From positions 19,488,650-19,548,649 of the forward strand of contig NC_134026.1 in assembly GCF_964204645.1 (NCBI RefSeq): 60,000 nucleotides of DNA, read 5' to 3'. The DNA comes from Tubulanus polymorphus (taxonomy: Eukaryota; Nemertea; Palaeonemertea; Tubulaniformes; Tubulanidae). Position numbers and translations under genes: made by a program. The notes under the pieces are model-generated. The model searched no databases. It was not told where the DNA came from and saw only the letters and a program-made list of their open reading frames with translations. This document shows positions 24,613 to 37,215 of this stretch, piece by piece (position 1 is the stretch's first letter; the number at the start of each line of letters is the position of its first letter).

Positions 24613-24628
24613 AGGTTTTATATTTCTC
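24613..24628 (-). promoter_or_regulatory. TATA-box candidate for the 15-mer repeat protein gene
   Basis: TATAAAA occurs on the minus strand (24622-24616) about 130 bases upstream of the start codon. No convincing initiator was seen about 30 bases downstream. Confidence 0.35.
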
Positions 24629-25271
24629 CGTCATTCATTTCCATCGCTTTGCGATGCAATCTTATCCGACGCTCACCTAATTCGATCCAGTAGTTCTCGT
24701 TAGTGCGGGAGTATATTTCCGAATGTTACGGATTTTATCGACGTGTCAATGATTTATGGTCTAAACGAGTGTGCGACGTCTGTGCACTGGAAGACCACAA
24801 GGCATGGCCACTACAGATATTAAACAGAACTGTCGGGTGATTTCAGAGCATAATGTTTTTAAAATGATACTTATCGTTTGTTACAATGTCTCATATTGCA
24901 TCGCAAGCATGACATTTTCCATCAATATCGAATAACCTATTCTTCAATCTGGATAAATGAGGCTATATAGGCAGTTAAATACACCTGTTCATCGTTTTGC
25001 GATCAGGGCAATAAATCGAGTATATACTTCGCGCATAAGACATTCGTCAAGAACATATGACACCGTATGTTTTTTTTGTTTTGCCTTCTTTGTATTTTAA
25101 GCTGTGGTTCAATCGGTCGGTCATGACGCTAATACAAAATTAAAAAAGCAAGGACGAATCCAATTCAATGAGCCAGATTCGGTATGAAATCCGGGCAGCT
25201 TGCTGTCTGCGAATGATATACGAGTCGGAAGAAATATAGAATCGGGTAATATATAAGATAAGCGTACCTAC

Positions 25272-25597
25272 ATGTACACGTTTATATTTTCGCGTGAAAG
25301 AGTAAATGAAAGAGTAACTTTTTGCCCAAACAAATATCGGGCCCTGAGAGTAGTTGCGCAGAAATCGTTTGAAGACGAGAGCAATTTCACAACTTCTAGT
25401 TCACAACTTCTTTCACAACTTTGTCCGTTTGAACCCCAATTCAATAAACATCAAAATTCAATAAACGACACTACAATCTGCCCGATTTCCGATTTATTTG
25501 TTTATTTTTCCTATGCTGAATTATACAACGAAATATCATCATATGAGTTGGGTAATTTCGAAAAGTTATTTAGTCTTCTACCATTTTCATTAAACCT
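25272..25597 (+). other. Possible forward exon between the tandem genes
   Basis: A forward open frame (109 codons) ends just after a consensus donor (GTAAGTA at 25598). Its translation is not recognisable and any later exon would lie antisense to the neighbouring gene. It may be part of a non-coding transcript, or chance. Confidence 0.15.
25493..25506 (-). terminator. Polyadenylation signal candidates, Gln-rich gene
   Basis: Two AATAAA words on the minus strand (25498-25493 and 25506-25501), about 180 bases after the stop codon at 25683. Confidence 0.4.
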
Positions 25598-25682
25598 GTA
25601 AGTAAAGTATCCGATACATTTTACAAAGCTCGACAAGTTCTCTCATTGTTACTGAACTTATCAATCTGCTTACAATATTGAA

Positions 25683-28078
25683 TTAAGTAGATTCTTCTTC
25701 ATCTTCGTGATTCTCCACATCACTGTCATGCTCTCCCTCCCCTCCATTTCCATCGTCGTGATCGTCATCGATTTCACTTCTTCCAACACCATAGCTAGAT
25801 ATCGAAGTGGGGGCACCGCTACCAGTACTGTAGCCGTTTGGGCTGAACCCTTGCTGGCCATTGATGACATTTGGTTGTCGTTGATACGCATCAGGATTTA
25901 TATATTCGGGTGCTATTTGATACTGCTGTTCAGATTGTGTGTACTGGTTGGGAATTGGTGGAGCAAGTTCCGGGTAAGTGTTGTGGCCGAACTCATTCGG
26001 AAAATGAGCATGATATTGAGGTGAAGGCATCTCATTACCCCAGGGTATATGTCTCGGCAAGTTTTGTTGGGCGTGTGGCATGTTTCCAGATTGGTGATTA
26101 GAATTAGGAGCGCTTGACTGCACTATTGCGTCACGGTAATCAGAATTTCGCAATGGCTGTCCATCGTTATATTGTGTTGGAACAACACTATTTGGAGCCA
26201 TCCTATGTGGGTTTTGGTACTGATCAGTGTGCTGTGAAGGCATCCCAGGTGGACCAAACTGGACGTGCTCGTCTGCTGGTGGATGAGCAATCATGTAACT
26301 ATTTGGGATTTGCTGTTGCTCTTGTTGATTCTGGAACTCAGGTGGCATCGGTAAACTGCCTGGTGGGTTTTGGAATTGGTGGGATATTGCCTGTTGTGTT
26401 AACGGAAGATTGTGGTACTGGGGGCTACTAAGTTGTTGTGCTTGGGGATTTCTAACTTGTGGAATAGGTTGTTGTATCGAATGTCCTTGAAACTGAGAAG
26501 GAATAGTTTGTTGTATTGGGGAGTTTGGAGGCATCCGTTGCGGAATTATGTCTGGTGTCATATAATTCGGAATTGCTTCTTGTGCCTGATGTATTGGAGG
26601 CTGTTGAGGTATGTGCTGTTGTGCCTGGTAATTCTGGAGTTGGGAAAACATTGCTTGCTGTGTTTGTGTTGGGTGCGGAAGTTGTTGTGGAATAATTTCT
26701 TGGGAATTTTGAAATCGAGGACTACCCCCATACGTTTGTTGATTATGTAACACTTGCGGTGAATGTTGTATATCGCGATTCTGAAATTGTGAAATATGTT
26801 GGTGTCCTTGTGGATGGAGGCCAGGACTGTGCGGTTGTATTTGGGTATTCTGGAATTGTTGGGGAACTTGTTGTCTTGGTGGAAGATTTTGGTTATGTAA
26901 ACCTGCATTGTTAGGTAATTGCGGATTCTGAATTTGTTGAGGAATTATGTGCTCTTGTTGGAAATTTATTGTTTGTGGTCCGATATTATTATCAGGATGT
27001 TGCATGTAGGAATGTGGGTTAATGTTAGGTTGTTGAAATTGAGCATTCTTAATTTGTTGAGCAGTGTTTGGTTGTTGAAAAATTTGTGGACCATTATTGA
27101 AGTCTGGGTGCTGTGCATATTTGGGAATCGTTGGCTGATGTTGTGCTTGTTGTTGGCCGTTATTTTGTAATGGGTGACCAATGAATTGGTATGCTTGTGG
27201 ATTCTGAAATTGTGGTGGATGAAACTCTTGATAATTCCGGCCTATCGGACTTGCATTTTCAGGCTCAGGGCTAAGTCCTTGTGTCGGAACGTTTAGAAAA
27301 CTAGGTAGTGGTTGGGCCGGAAGTGGGTCTTTTTCTTCAGATTGACTTATCTTTGGTTGCGTTTTCGTACCCGGAGAAGTTACTGAATTCTCAGGCGTTT
27401 TTGGGATCGACTTTACAGTTTTTGGTTTTGCCATCAAACTTTTAGATATTGTTATCAGGGAATCGTCAGTGGGGCCTTTTGGTATCTGCGATGATTTCGG
27501 AAGAGTCTTTTTTGCAAACGGAGTTACCTTTTTCTTTTGTGACTCATTGCTATTGTCGGGGACCGAATTGGACATCTGACTTTTCTTTGGTGTTTTCTTA
27601 ACAGTCGTAGTTTGCGGCCTCAATGACGCCGGACGAAATAATTTCGTTCTCTGTCTGGGTATTCTTGCTGATTGACGAAGTCCCATTGGCATAGAACCTA
27701 CAGGCGGGGTCGATCCGATTGGCATGCCTGGTCTAACTCTAATGTTCGCTCTAGGTGACAATGGCTTTCTGATCCGCCTAGGCATCCTTTGGGCTTTTTT
27801 TGGTTTTATGCCATGTATAGATAAACCCTGGTTTCGCCATCGGTGATCTGCCTTTTCTTCGACTGTTGAGTCAGGATCATTGGAAGTTTTGGAATCCGCT
27901 GATGAAACTGTGGAGAAAATAACTGAATTGATCGATCGATGATTATTAATTTTTGTACACTTTAACACTATACTGTATACTTAATAAAACAAAAACACCC
28001 CTGAAAAACATATCGAGCATTACCTTTGAAAATAAAGAAGATTGATACGACGAGGACGCTTAAAGCTCTTAGCTTCAT
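25683..28078 (-). CDS. Secreted Gln-rich protein, two exons, 759 aa
   Basis: Exons: 28078-28024 and 27907-25683, with a GT-AG phase-1 intron and a total of 2280 nt. Exon 1 encodes a signal peptide (MKLRALSVLVVSIFFIFK), with cleavage probably near VSSA-DS. The mature protein starts acidic. A strongly basic block follows (KKAQRMPRRIRKPLSPR, later RQSARIPRQRTK), then a Lys/Pro/Ser segment. A 450-residue body of irregular QFQNPQ, PQQ and HNQ-type motifs comes next. The tail has GVGRSEIDDDHDD and a run of Asp/Glu at the end. The order (signal, basic block, KPS linker, Gln/Pro repeats, GRSE tail), the shared phase-1 intron after the signal peptide and the same-strand adjacency (about 1.2 kb) mark it as a paralogue of the 15-mer repeat gene. 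A matrix-type extracellular role is inferred; the family was not recognised. Confidence 0.85.
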
Positions 28079-29607
28079 TTCAAGGTTGAATCGATTCTAT
28101 CTAGGCCGTATTACTGAGGTTCCACATCCGCCGTGTACCTATCAAGATAAATTATAAATATGTTCCGATACCGGTACGATTCTATGTTGGACAATATGGT
28201 ATCAGATGACCAGCCGAAGATCGATTAAATGGTAATTTTCAATCCATTTTAAACGACAGTTTGTTTTTTCAACATGGAACAAGGATCGTAAATAAATGAG
28301 GGTTTGCGCTTTCACTGGTGTTCATAATCTAAGATCTAGACCAGAAAAAAACAATTTTAATTATCTAAATCAGCATTTCTCTAATTTTGACTTACCTTAC
28401 TCAAAGTTATTCCCGATACGCTATATTGCTCTGGCAACTAGCGAGTGAACTGTCATTCTGCTTTCAGACAAAAAAAAAGTATATGTCTCGCTGCCATTAA
28501 TAGCACACCTTGCCGAAAGACGATTTAAGACGAATAATCATATGTTTAAAAAGATTTTTCTTGCAATAATCCAGTCACCAAGTAACACGAGCTGGTGTTT
28601 GAGAGAGCAGTAATAGATACAAAAATCAAGTACGATGACGTCACTATGACGGAGCACAACTTTTTAAAAGATGCAACGTTGGTAATAATTCCATGCATGT
28701 GTAATGAATAAATTAGATGGAGGAGGTCTATGAAGTTGGGAGAGCATCTTATTAGATTGCGACAAAATAATGCTACCCTGGTAATGACCATAATCTTAAG
28801 TTGCTATAAACTCATTACGAATAAATATCAGCTCCGTGATCCGTGTTTCGGACTAGAAATTGGGATGTACTTTTTGTTTGCTGTGATTATCACGGTCCTT
28901 GTAATCCACTGTCGTTTCATTCCCGAATCACTGGAGCAAAACTAGCAACAAGCCAGTCCATCAATCATGCGTATGAGCGATAGCCAATATTATCCACTCA
29001 AAAAAACCAACATACGATGTATTGGCCGTGCAGGCAAAGATTCCAAGAGAAATTGGCGAGTTGTATTTACCCTCTATTTTATTATCAGAAATAAAAATAC
29101 TTCCAAATTATTATTTCGTTCACTACTGGCATACAGTGAGTGATATTGACTACTGAAGCGAACTATACTAATACATGTTATACAATGTGTAATTAGTCGT
29201 AGAAAAATGATTACCCCGATTAACTTTTGAAATTATCCGTAATTTGAGGCCATTGGTTACACCTGCGTCTCGTATTGGTGCCATGGGTTCTCGGAATTGA
29301 TTCGCGTTTGTCGATAATCGTTTGTCTCAAAGACCATTAAAGACAGCAATAATGTTTGTAACACAACGCCCGGCTTGTTGCTACGATTTTTCAGTCGTGG
29401 TATGAGAATAAGCTGCGCAATTCCAGTACACAAACATGTTGTAACACCTGATATAAATGTCCCCGTCGACTGTAATGTCTTCATGTCTGTCAAGTAAAAG
29501 TAGTTACGTAACCGCTTCAGACTATAGCCGCGATCACACACGAACTTTTGGCCCGATTCAAATTAGGCCCCGTGCCTGTTTTCTGAGGGAATACTTTTCC
29601 GTCAAAC

Positions 29608-29749
29608 AGGGCGAACTTCGGTTTTCGGAGTTCGTCGACGATGTGCGAACTAAGTGAAATCGAATGTCTGAATAGTCCGGATATAGTCGACCACTGGATT
29701 GAGTACGGTCGTTATTGTTATGACCGACACTATTCGCCCCAGTTCGCCC
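29608..29749. mobile_element. Palindromic MITE family E, degenerate short copy
   Basis: It begins AGGGCGAACTTCGGTTTTCG and ends CAGTTCGCCC, with CGAACTAAGTGAAATCGAA and TATAGTCGAC inside. These match the arms of the elements at 53.3, 57.7 and 58.2 kb. Confidence 0.45.
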
Positions 29750-30029
29750 GAGTGTATAGCCTTCATATTTTCATGGACGGCGATTTTGGCCATTGCTTCG
29801 TCAAAGAAGGCTCGACTGATGGCCATATTGGACTCTGGGAATAATCTTACCTAACAAGGATGGCCACCAAGGCCACATTTGTGTGTAGAATAGACATTCG
29901 GGTCCTTGTTTCTGCTCTAAAGTCTGATCTGTTTTGACTGATCTTATAACCTTGTATTTGGAATGTTTAGGAGTGCTATTTTCTACTTATTTAAGTCGTC
30001 ATCGAGAATGGCTGTCGAGGCCACACATT

Positions 30030-30328
30030 TTCATCGGCTTAGGGGTATTGCTAGGATGCCTCTAGTTAGGGTTTTCTGACTTTCGTCGAAAACCCTCTTG
30101 AAATTCTGTTGATTATTATTATTATTATATATTTTCCGCCGATTTCGTCAAATAAAATTCATCTTCATTCAGATTCGGCAACTGACAGCTTCGAAACGAA
30201 ATGTATAAATTGATACTGTAATAACGGTCTCTCTGAACCAACAGATTGTCTGAATGTACTTTCCATCCTATTTGAAACTTAAAATTACTTATTAGGTTAC
30301 TGTAAATAAAGAATTGAATTGAATTGTT
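30030..30328 (+). mobile_element. Possible non-LTR retroelement 3' end
   Basis: It has an AT-rich segment with (ATT)n followed, after about 170 bases, by GTAAATAAAGAATTGAATTG, that is AATAAA plus a short tandem tail of GAATT. This is the usual look of a LINE or SINE 3' end. No reverse transcriptase remnant was recognised. Confidence 0.35.
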
Positions 30329-30879
30329 AGACAACAAGCACCGGCGAAATAACAGTTTGTGACGTCATTTAGTAAGTAAATAAAGGAGGACTCCGAGAAT
30401 TTCCAAATCACGGGGGACTATACTGGGGTTAGACCATTCAACCAAAAAGACGATTGCTCCGATAATATCCAAATCATCTCATTTTATTTTTTCCATCGAA
30501 TACCCGGTAATTAATTTTTCCTTTCGATCACATGCATCCAGAAAACCCGTTATCGCTGCTTTGCAGCTTTATTTTCTCTTGTTTCTGGCAAAAGACGTCG
30601 ATTTATTTTTCGATTCGTCGATTTATCTAAGGGTTACTGACAGGACTTTTTCCCGTTGGCCGAACCATAGCAACTTTTTTCTTTTCACTAAAAGCCTGTT
30701 CAAAGGTCCAGCAAGGTGTCTTGTGTGTCTTATTTTGACTTCAATGTTTTGGTATACGTACGAGTACCAACTTGATATATTTCCACGCCGGCATCAATAT
30801 TTTCAATCTTGCACGCACTAGTAACATGCATATGTCAAGACCGTCACCTTTCTAATCACAACACTTGCACTTGCTCCTG

Positions 30880-31290
30880 CACCTGGGGTAATTCATCGCC
30901 AATTATAACGCACCGCGTTTCATTCCCATCATGAGGCCGAATTATCGAAGCATGCCGTTCATTAATTGGAGATAAAAATGTTAGCATTTTTCAAACGCGA
31001 TGAAGTAGTTGACTGCAACCACCACCCCATGATAATAAGTGACTTGTCAATTTTTTTTCTCATTCGATTTATGGAAAACTGCACATGTATTATTGTGTAA
31101 TTGGCCATCGCAGCGGGTGCAAATCTCGCGAATAGCCAGCCATTGTACGAATACAGTCAATTTCCCGATTAATGTGTTGGCTCCCCTGCTGTAGCCCCGG
31201 ACCGTTTCAATAATGGATGCAGCTTCATATCAGAATTGGGCTGAAGTAATTGATAATGCGATGCTCGATAGTATAATTGACGTCACACAC
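30880..31290. promoter_or_regulatory. Candidate cis-regulatory stretch
   Basis: Non-repetitive and more GC-balanced than its surroundings, with homeodomain-type words (CATTAATTGG, GATTAATGTG, TAATTGATAATG), GGAGATAA (GATA type), TTTATGG and a TGACGTCA-like TTGACGTCAC. The call rests on word clustering only. Confidence 0.2.
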
Positions 31291-33159
31291 CATCTACGAA
31301 ACGTTTCGTTTGCGACTAAGTGGACGTAAGGACATCGGGAGTCGTTATTTTTAATACCGGATAGATTCAATTGTGACAACGCAAATCGGTAAGCTTATTG
31401 ATGGATGGTGCCATTTTTGCAAATCTATTAAAGGGCATTAGAAATTTAGTAGAACAGCCTATCGGTTATGACATGTGCCTGATATTTTTCGATGCATTTC
31501 AATCGATAGCGTTGGGAAATTTTCTAATGGTAGAGTGTTATCTAGATTAATCCGAGGATTGTGGTTTAGTTTTACGGTGCGATATTTTACGGCAATATAA
31601 ATCTTGTATTCGATTTACAAAATGCCTTACATGAAACTAAATTGAATAACTGATGCTATGGCGCATAATTCTATTCAATGTTTTACGAAACATGTTCTTT
31701 GAATGTAAAATAATCGGTATGTAAATAAAAGATCAGCTGATATGCTATATGGAACAAACTCGAAAGAACCGATACGTAAACATCGTTTGATGTGGCGGAC
31801 AAAAAGACCAATTGATGGAGTGCCGTTTCGTCATATCAGCCGAGATTTTGGACTTTGTACACGTCTACTGTGATTGAACGTGAGGTTTAATTACGTTGTT
31901 ACATATTTCTATTGTTAAGAGTACGTTTACAATTAAATCCTGGTCCGATCTACTTGCACGCGAAGACTTTGAAGTTTCAACGAATTAGATATCCTATAGT
32001 TTTTAGTTTTACTTTTTTTCCAATCGTCATCAAAACGTCGGAAAAGTATTTAAAGTAAGCTTTCGAATTTGTGTAATTTTCTAATCCATTAGAATTAATT
32101 TTTTTGTGAAAGGAAACACTATAGTACATCGTCGTGGTCACAAGAAATTTGTACTAATGACTGGGACATCTTTCGTTATGGGATACCTCAAAATCTTCGT
32201 TATACCGCGAGTTTCATGACGAACTAACCCTGTAAGAGCTGTATAAAAACACACACACAATGCGTCCTACGATTCCTATGTGACAATATAGGATGAATAT
32301 CCAACTGAACCACACAACGGCAGCCGAACGTTCGGACAAAACCTCCTATAAATTATTTTTGCGAGCCAGTCTCGCAACGATCGGTCAATATTATCTGGTA
32401 GAGTAATTCGAGTCGGTTTATCCATCATGGTTTATCGCTATGTATGTCACTGAACGGCCTGTGAGATTCCTAATCAAGATTCGCTTGGCGACCCTCGCGC
32501 TAGCTATGCTCAAGTCATGTGCAATAATAAGTTCGTTTCGTTTGGAAAAGTCATCCGTCAGTTCTTTCAATGTTACGATTTAGGCAAATCGTTCAAAAGC
32601 ACAGAGATTACAAGATAAGACTAACTGGCGCATAGGTTAGTAAGAGATGATACGTTGGCTGCTGGCGTAGCAATTTGCAACGCAAAGTAGGCCGCCTACC
32701 CTCGTAGACATTGAAATCATCCGGATCGCTCCTACTCGAAACGGGATAGAATGGTCGGGGAACCTTAGGTATTAATTAACCTCCGTTAATCGAACCGTAT
32801 AGTGGTGTCTATATTTGGCTTGTTATCCAAGATAAAAAATAGACAATGATGAATTTATAAAACACTTATTTCACAGAAAACCAATTCTGCAGATATGTTC
32901 AAAACACGACACCATCATATTTTATACTTATTTATCCGATATTAATTCTCAATGAGGAATTTGGTGTTAAAATCGGTATCAAAGGGTTGCGAAAAAAAGA
33001 TTTCGTGCTAGTCGTGCGACGAGATTGTCAACTCGAAACGGTTGCAAAACGGTAGTGAAGATTATTGAATTGAAATTTGTCTCGTCTGAAACGGTTATAG
33101 GAGTCACCGGGAGTGATGCCTGGCGCGCCAGAAAAACACTTATACAGATCATTACTTGT

Positions 33160-33445
33160 CATTATATCGCTTGGATTTTTTACGACATAAAAACCGTAAC
33201 AATAGGTGTTTGTATACATTGATACCTATTTAGCGTTATTTAAGGGGTTCTGTGTGAGTCGATGTGCACATACGTTATTAATATTGGCGTTTCAAAATAA
33301 CAATTACGATTGGCGAATTTTGTCATCAATTTTGAAATAAGATGTATTTCAAAAGTTTTATTTTATTTTCATACATTTTGATAATTATTTTTTGAGAGGA
33401 TGAGCATACGTCATCAATGTATCCGGGCTATACTGGTTTTTTTCA
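33160..33445 (-). repeat. Dispersed repeat D, copy 1
   Basis: On the minus strand this matches the copies at 35702-36010 and 36885-37215. Shared blocks include GACTCACACAGAACCCC-like, TTGTAATTGTTATTTTGAAA-like and ATTGTAACGGTTTTTA words. No coding sequence. Confidence 0.55.
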
Positions 33446-33796
33446 ACAATTTCCTAAAATTCTAAGGCTCTACCATAATAAACGTCGTGGTGTTGTGCAG
33501 AAATATAGAAACTCGAAGAACGTGATATATGTAGAGATCAACAAATAGAATTCAACAAGAGTAGTCATGTTTTTGTGGGGAAACTAGTAACGAATGTCAG
33601 ACAACCCAGTAACCGGTAACCTCCATACGCATGTTGCAGTCCATGAGCTTGCCTTGGACAAATTGAAACGACGAAATATAGATGTCAATAATGTTTAAAA
33701 TTTTCACTTAAATTGTTGGTTTCGCATATCTACTTCCTTGTGGAAATGAACTAGACTTAAATTAAACGTGTATATTGAATTTCCACACGCTCGGGA

Positions 33797-33915
33797 TGTG
33801 TCCCTTACAACCATCAGTTTCAGTTTCAGTTTAGTTTATTGCTCCATATAAAATGAATACAATGAGCACAGATAGTATATTCAAAATCACAATTACATTG
33901 GCAAGATATTAACAT
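33797..33915 (-). mobile_element. Possible retroposon 3' tail
   Basis: On the minus strand, GGAGCAATAAACTAAACTGA followed by AACTGAAACTG forms an AATAAA signal and a short AAACTG tandem tail, typical of a LINE/SINE end. No coding region is recognised. Confidence 0.35.
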
Positions 33916-34101
33916 TTATTTTGCGACCAGTTTCGATTGGGAGCTTATGGTTTGAGCATCTAAATTTACAGATGGGAATGAAATCTTAATTTACAGATGG
34001 GAATGAAATTTTGTGCAGATAAAAAAGAAAAATACTCTTCTTGGCCCCAATCACGGACTAATGAGATAGGTGAATGTGTTCGTACTGATTTTATAACTCG
34101 C

Positions 34102-34227
34102 GGCAGAGGCAGAGGCAGAGGCAGAGGCAGAGGCAGAGGCAGAGGCAGCAGAGGCAGCAGAGGCAGAGGCAGAGGCAGAGGCAGAGGCAGAGGCAGAGGC
34201 AGAGGCAGAGGCAGAGGCAGAGGCAGG
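34102..34227. repeat. (GGCAGA)n hexanucleotide satellite
   Basis: About 20 units of GGCAGA with two short interruptions (GGCAGCAGA). Forward translation reads Arg-Gly and reverse reads Ala-Ser, both artefacts of the repeat. Confidence 0.9.
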
Positions 34228-35701
34228 GATTTTTATACATTCTAAATAATCTGAGCAGATGCCCCGAGTTTTACGGTCATTTACTCGGTCGTGGGACGAA
34301 TGCGAATAATCGTCCGCGACCGAAATGAAAAAAAAGATATCCACTAGTCAGTAACAACACGGTTCGATAATTTCTATCGGGATTGATTGCTCCCTTTTGA
34401 CCATGCATGCGAAAATGATGGCTCTGTCGTCTTCTGTTGAGCTGCCATTTCATCGGTTTTTGCGGGGCGTTTTATGGTCAGAAAGCGAGTCCTCTGCATG
34501 CCGTACATTTTTATATTTCCATAAATGATTCACAACACGATATTCTGATATTGAACACGGCAAACACAATCAGATAACACATGTACTGAAATGGGGTTTT
34601 CCTTTCGTTGCTAAATGTTTTACACGCGAAAGTAAATGGGCTACGTGCTTTGTCCACGAATATACGAGTTTCCAGCCTCTGTCTAGAGTAAATGTATTGT
34701 TGATTTTATGTCAAGTCTATCAAAAAACAACTTCTTCACTACAATATTGTATTGTACTGTCAATTCCGCGTGTTAGTGTTGGCAGTGTCTATACGACCCC
34801 GAAAACAAGTCCGAGTCTCGGAGAATTAGCGGGAGTCGAATTCGTAGTCGTCATGTAAGTGATCTGTATTTAGAAAGCAATCAGGAGTATCTAAGACTTC
34901 CTTAGACGCATCGTATATTAGCAAAAAGCGGTCATCATGGTCAGGAATATACAAATATACGTCATGTTGCGCGATTATTTTGACCTCAGATGGCCAGGTT
35001 ATCTTGAGAATAAAATAACTATTATTAGTGAAAATTTGAGCTTCGAGGTATTCCAGGTTAGCGAATTTTGGAGACTTAGAGCCTGGACTACTATAGCATT
35101 GTTGAACATTACAGTTTGAGATTGTTAGAAACATAACTGCAGTAACAGTTTCGAGAATTACGTGAAAGTAAATAATAAATCATTTTTGTTTCCTAAAAAT
35201 AAATCGGAAGCCCCTACCCTAGCGCACATCTTGCTTCTACTTTGATAGTGCAATCAGGACAGTGGACTCTAAAACGAATTTTTTTCTGCAAGGTGAAACT
35301 ATATCGTTAAGGAGTATCGAGTACAAAGGGTATATTTTTATTGGTGAAACTGACGGCAATCATTGTTGACTGCCGGTGCTCAAACGTGTGTATACGTTGG
35401 TTTTTTCTCCTCACGTAAAACGTGCGACGTAAGCCTGAGTACCAGTTAACTACCAATTAAATGTCGATACGGGCTCAACGGCGAGGTTTTGTTATTTTGT
35501 GCGTCTCGACGCTTTCCTTGTTTGCGAAGAGATACAGGTCTTGTTTGTACGTAATAGCAACGGCGACGGGAAGCGATTCAGTGTGCAATAGAGAAAGTGA
35601 ATTTTGCAGTTATAAGCGTGTAAAATAAACTATGAGGTGAAGTGGAAATCAAGAAAACTTACTTGGATGTAGATTGGCGCCTTGAAATTTGCTTAATTTT
35701 G

Positions 35702-36010
35702 TCTAAAATGAATATCATGATATTAAGGATCAATGAAGTTATCTTGGATTGAAATAAATCGGTAATCGAATAGAATTGACCGGCAACCAGTCTATCCCCG
35801 ATATAGTGACGACGTAGTGCACATCCTCTCAAAAATGATTATCAAAGATGAAATAACAGTTATGAAATATATAAGTGAAATACATAATTCACAATTGTAA
35901 TTGTTATTTCACATCGACTCACACCGAATCCCTTAAATAACGCATACAACGTAGGTATCAATGTACATAATCATTATTGTAACGGTTTTTACGGCGTCAA
36001 CAAAGATTTG
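35702..36010 (+). repeat. Dispersed repeat D, copy 2
   Basis: Blocks AAGGATCAATGAAGTTAT, AATTGACCGGCAACCAGTCT, GTTATGAAATATAT, ATCGACTCACACCGAA and TTATTGTAACGGTTTTTACG follow in the same order as in the 36885-37215 copy. An inverted-repeat MITE begins about 35 bases after its right end. Confidence 0.65.
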
Positions 36011-36046
36011 ACGTTTCCGTGTAACGATCATTATTGGCCTTTAAGC

Positions 36047-36509
36047 CTAGCGCACATCGACACTGCGATTGGAGACAACTAGTTGCCAGGCAGTTTTCGG
36101 CGCATGAGAGCAACTGGCTGGATACAATCAGTTGCTCGTATTTGTCGATGTGAGCGAGCTTACGACTGGTTAGCGTCCATCTATCTCCAGTTCCACCCAG
36201 TTGCTCATGTTCTACTTTTGAGCAACTAGTTGTACTCAGTTGCTCTCATATCCGTCGATGTGAGCGCTCCATAATCAACAACACATGGTTGTAACTGACT
36301 AAAACAAAGCTATTTGTCACGTGACTTGTGATGCCCTCAAGAATATTTGCTAAACCACATCTCAGTTGCTGTCGATGTGTGCGCTATGGACCTAGCGACA
36401 GGCATGAGCCACGCAGTTGCTGGTTTTTACTAAATTTTCGATGTGCGCGGGGTACTCGCTCACTAGCAACTAGTTGTCTCCAATCGCTTTGTCGATGTGC
36501 GCTAGGCTT
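36047..36509. mobile_element. MITE family C, long inverted-repeat copy
   Basis: Inverted ends AGCCTAGCGCACATCGACA at the left and TGTCGATGTGCGCTAGGCT at the right are near-perfect. They continue inward through GCGATTGGAGACAACTAGTTG. TTA directly adjoins both ends, suggesting a 3-bp target duplication. The interior repeats GTTGCTC and GTCGATGTG(A/T)GCG words. No transposase is encoded. Confidence 0.8.
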
Positions 36510-36884
36510 TACGATTGACGTACTTGCTGTGTATTCATCATTTCCACGTCACACAGTATTTTCGTATACACATAGACCTATATCAAGACAATAAAGATAA
36601 TTCTTCGTTTACTTTGTCTGAGCAAACCGAGAACTCATTATTGCTTGTATGTCTCAAGCACCATTTTAATCGGTTTTCCTCCTCATCGAGAATTTTGTTA
36701 TTATCTCCGTGGATTGGCGCGGCACGACGTTCACAATAATGAAGCCAGGTAGCGGAATATTTCCATGATGTATCAAGGATATATCCTTTATCGTACAATC
36801 ATCTTTCATAACAAGAAAACTAACTTGAAAGTTTATTGATGCCTTGAAAAATGACACATATATTGCTTTATATTGCAATGGATA

Positions 36885-37215
36885 ACATAACATGAAGGAT
36901 CAATAAAGTTATTTTGGATTTGAACAATATCGATAACTGAATTGAATTGACCGGCAACAAGTCTAGCCCCAATATATTGATGGCTCCGTGATCATCCTGT
37001 CAAAAATAATTATCAAAATTTATCGGAAATAAAATAAGGGTTATGAAATATATTTAGTTACAAAATAAACGCCAAAATTCGAAATTGTGTAATTGTTATT
37101 CTGAAACGCTAATATTTATATGACGTCGTGCGTATCGACTCACACAGAACCCGGATAACGTATGCTAGGTGTCATTGTATATACACATTATTGTAACAGT
37201 TTTTTACGGTGTCAA
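36885..37215 (+). repeat. Dispersed repeat D, copy 3
   Basis: Direct-orientation relative of 35702-36010: GAAGGATCAATAAAGTTAT, AATTGACCGGCAACAAGTCT, GGGTTATGAAATATAT, TATCGACTCACACAGAACCC and ATTATTGTAACAGTTTTTTA. Confidence 0.65.

Noticed and set aside
29257-29541. 94-codon minus-strand ORF with two hydrophobic stretches
   Set aside because: Looks somewhat protein-like, but there is no splice, promoter or homology support and it sits next to transposon arms.
34051-34344. Ala-Ser and Arg-Gly repeat ORFs at the GGCAGA satellite
   Set aside because: Products of a simple hexanucleotide repeat; no flanking exon or domain.
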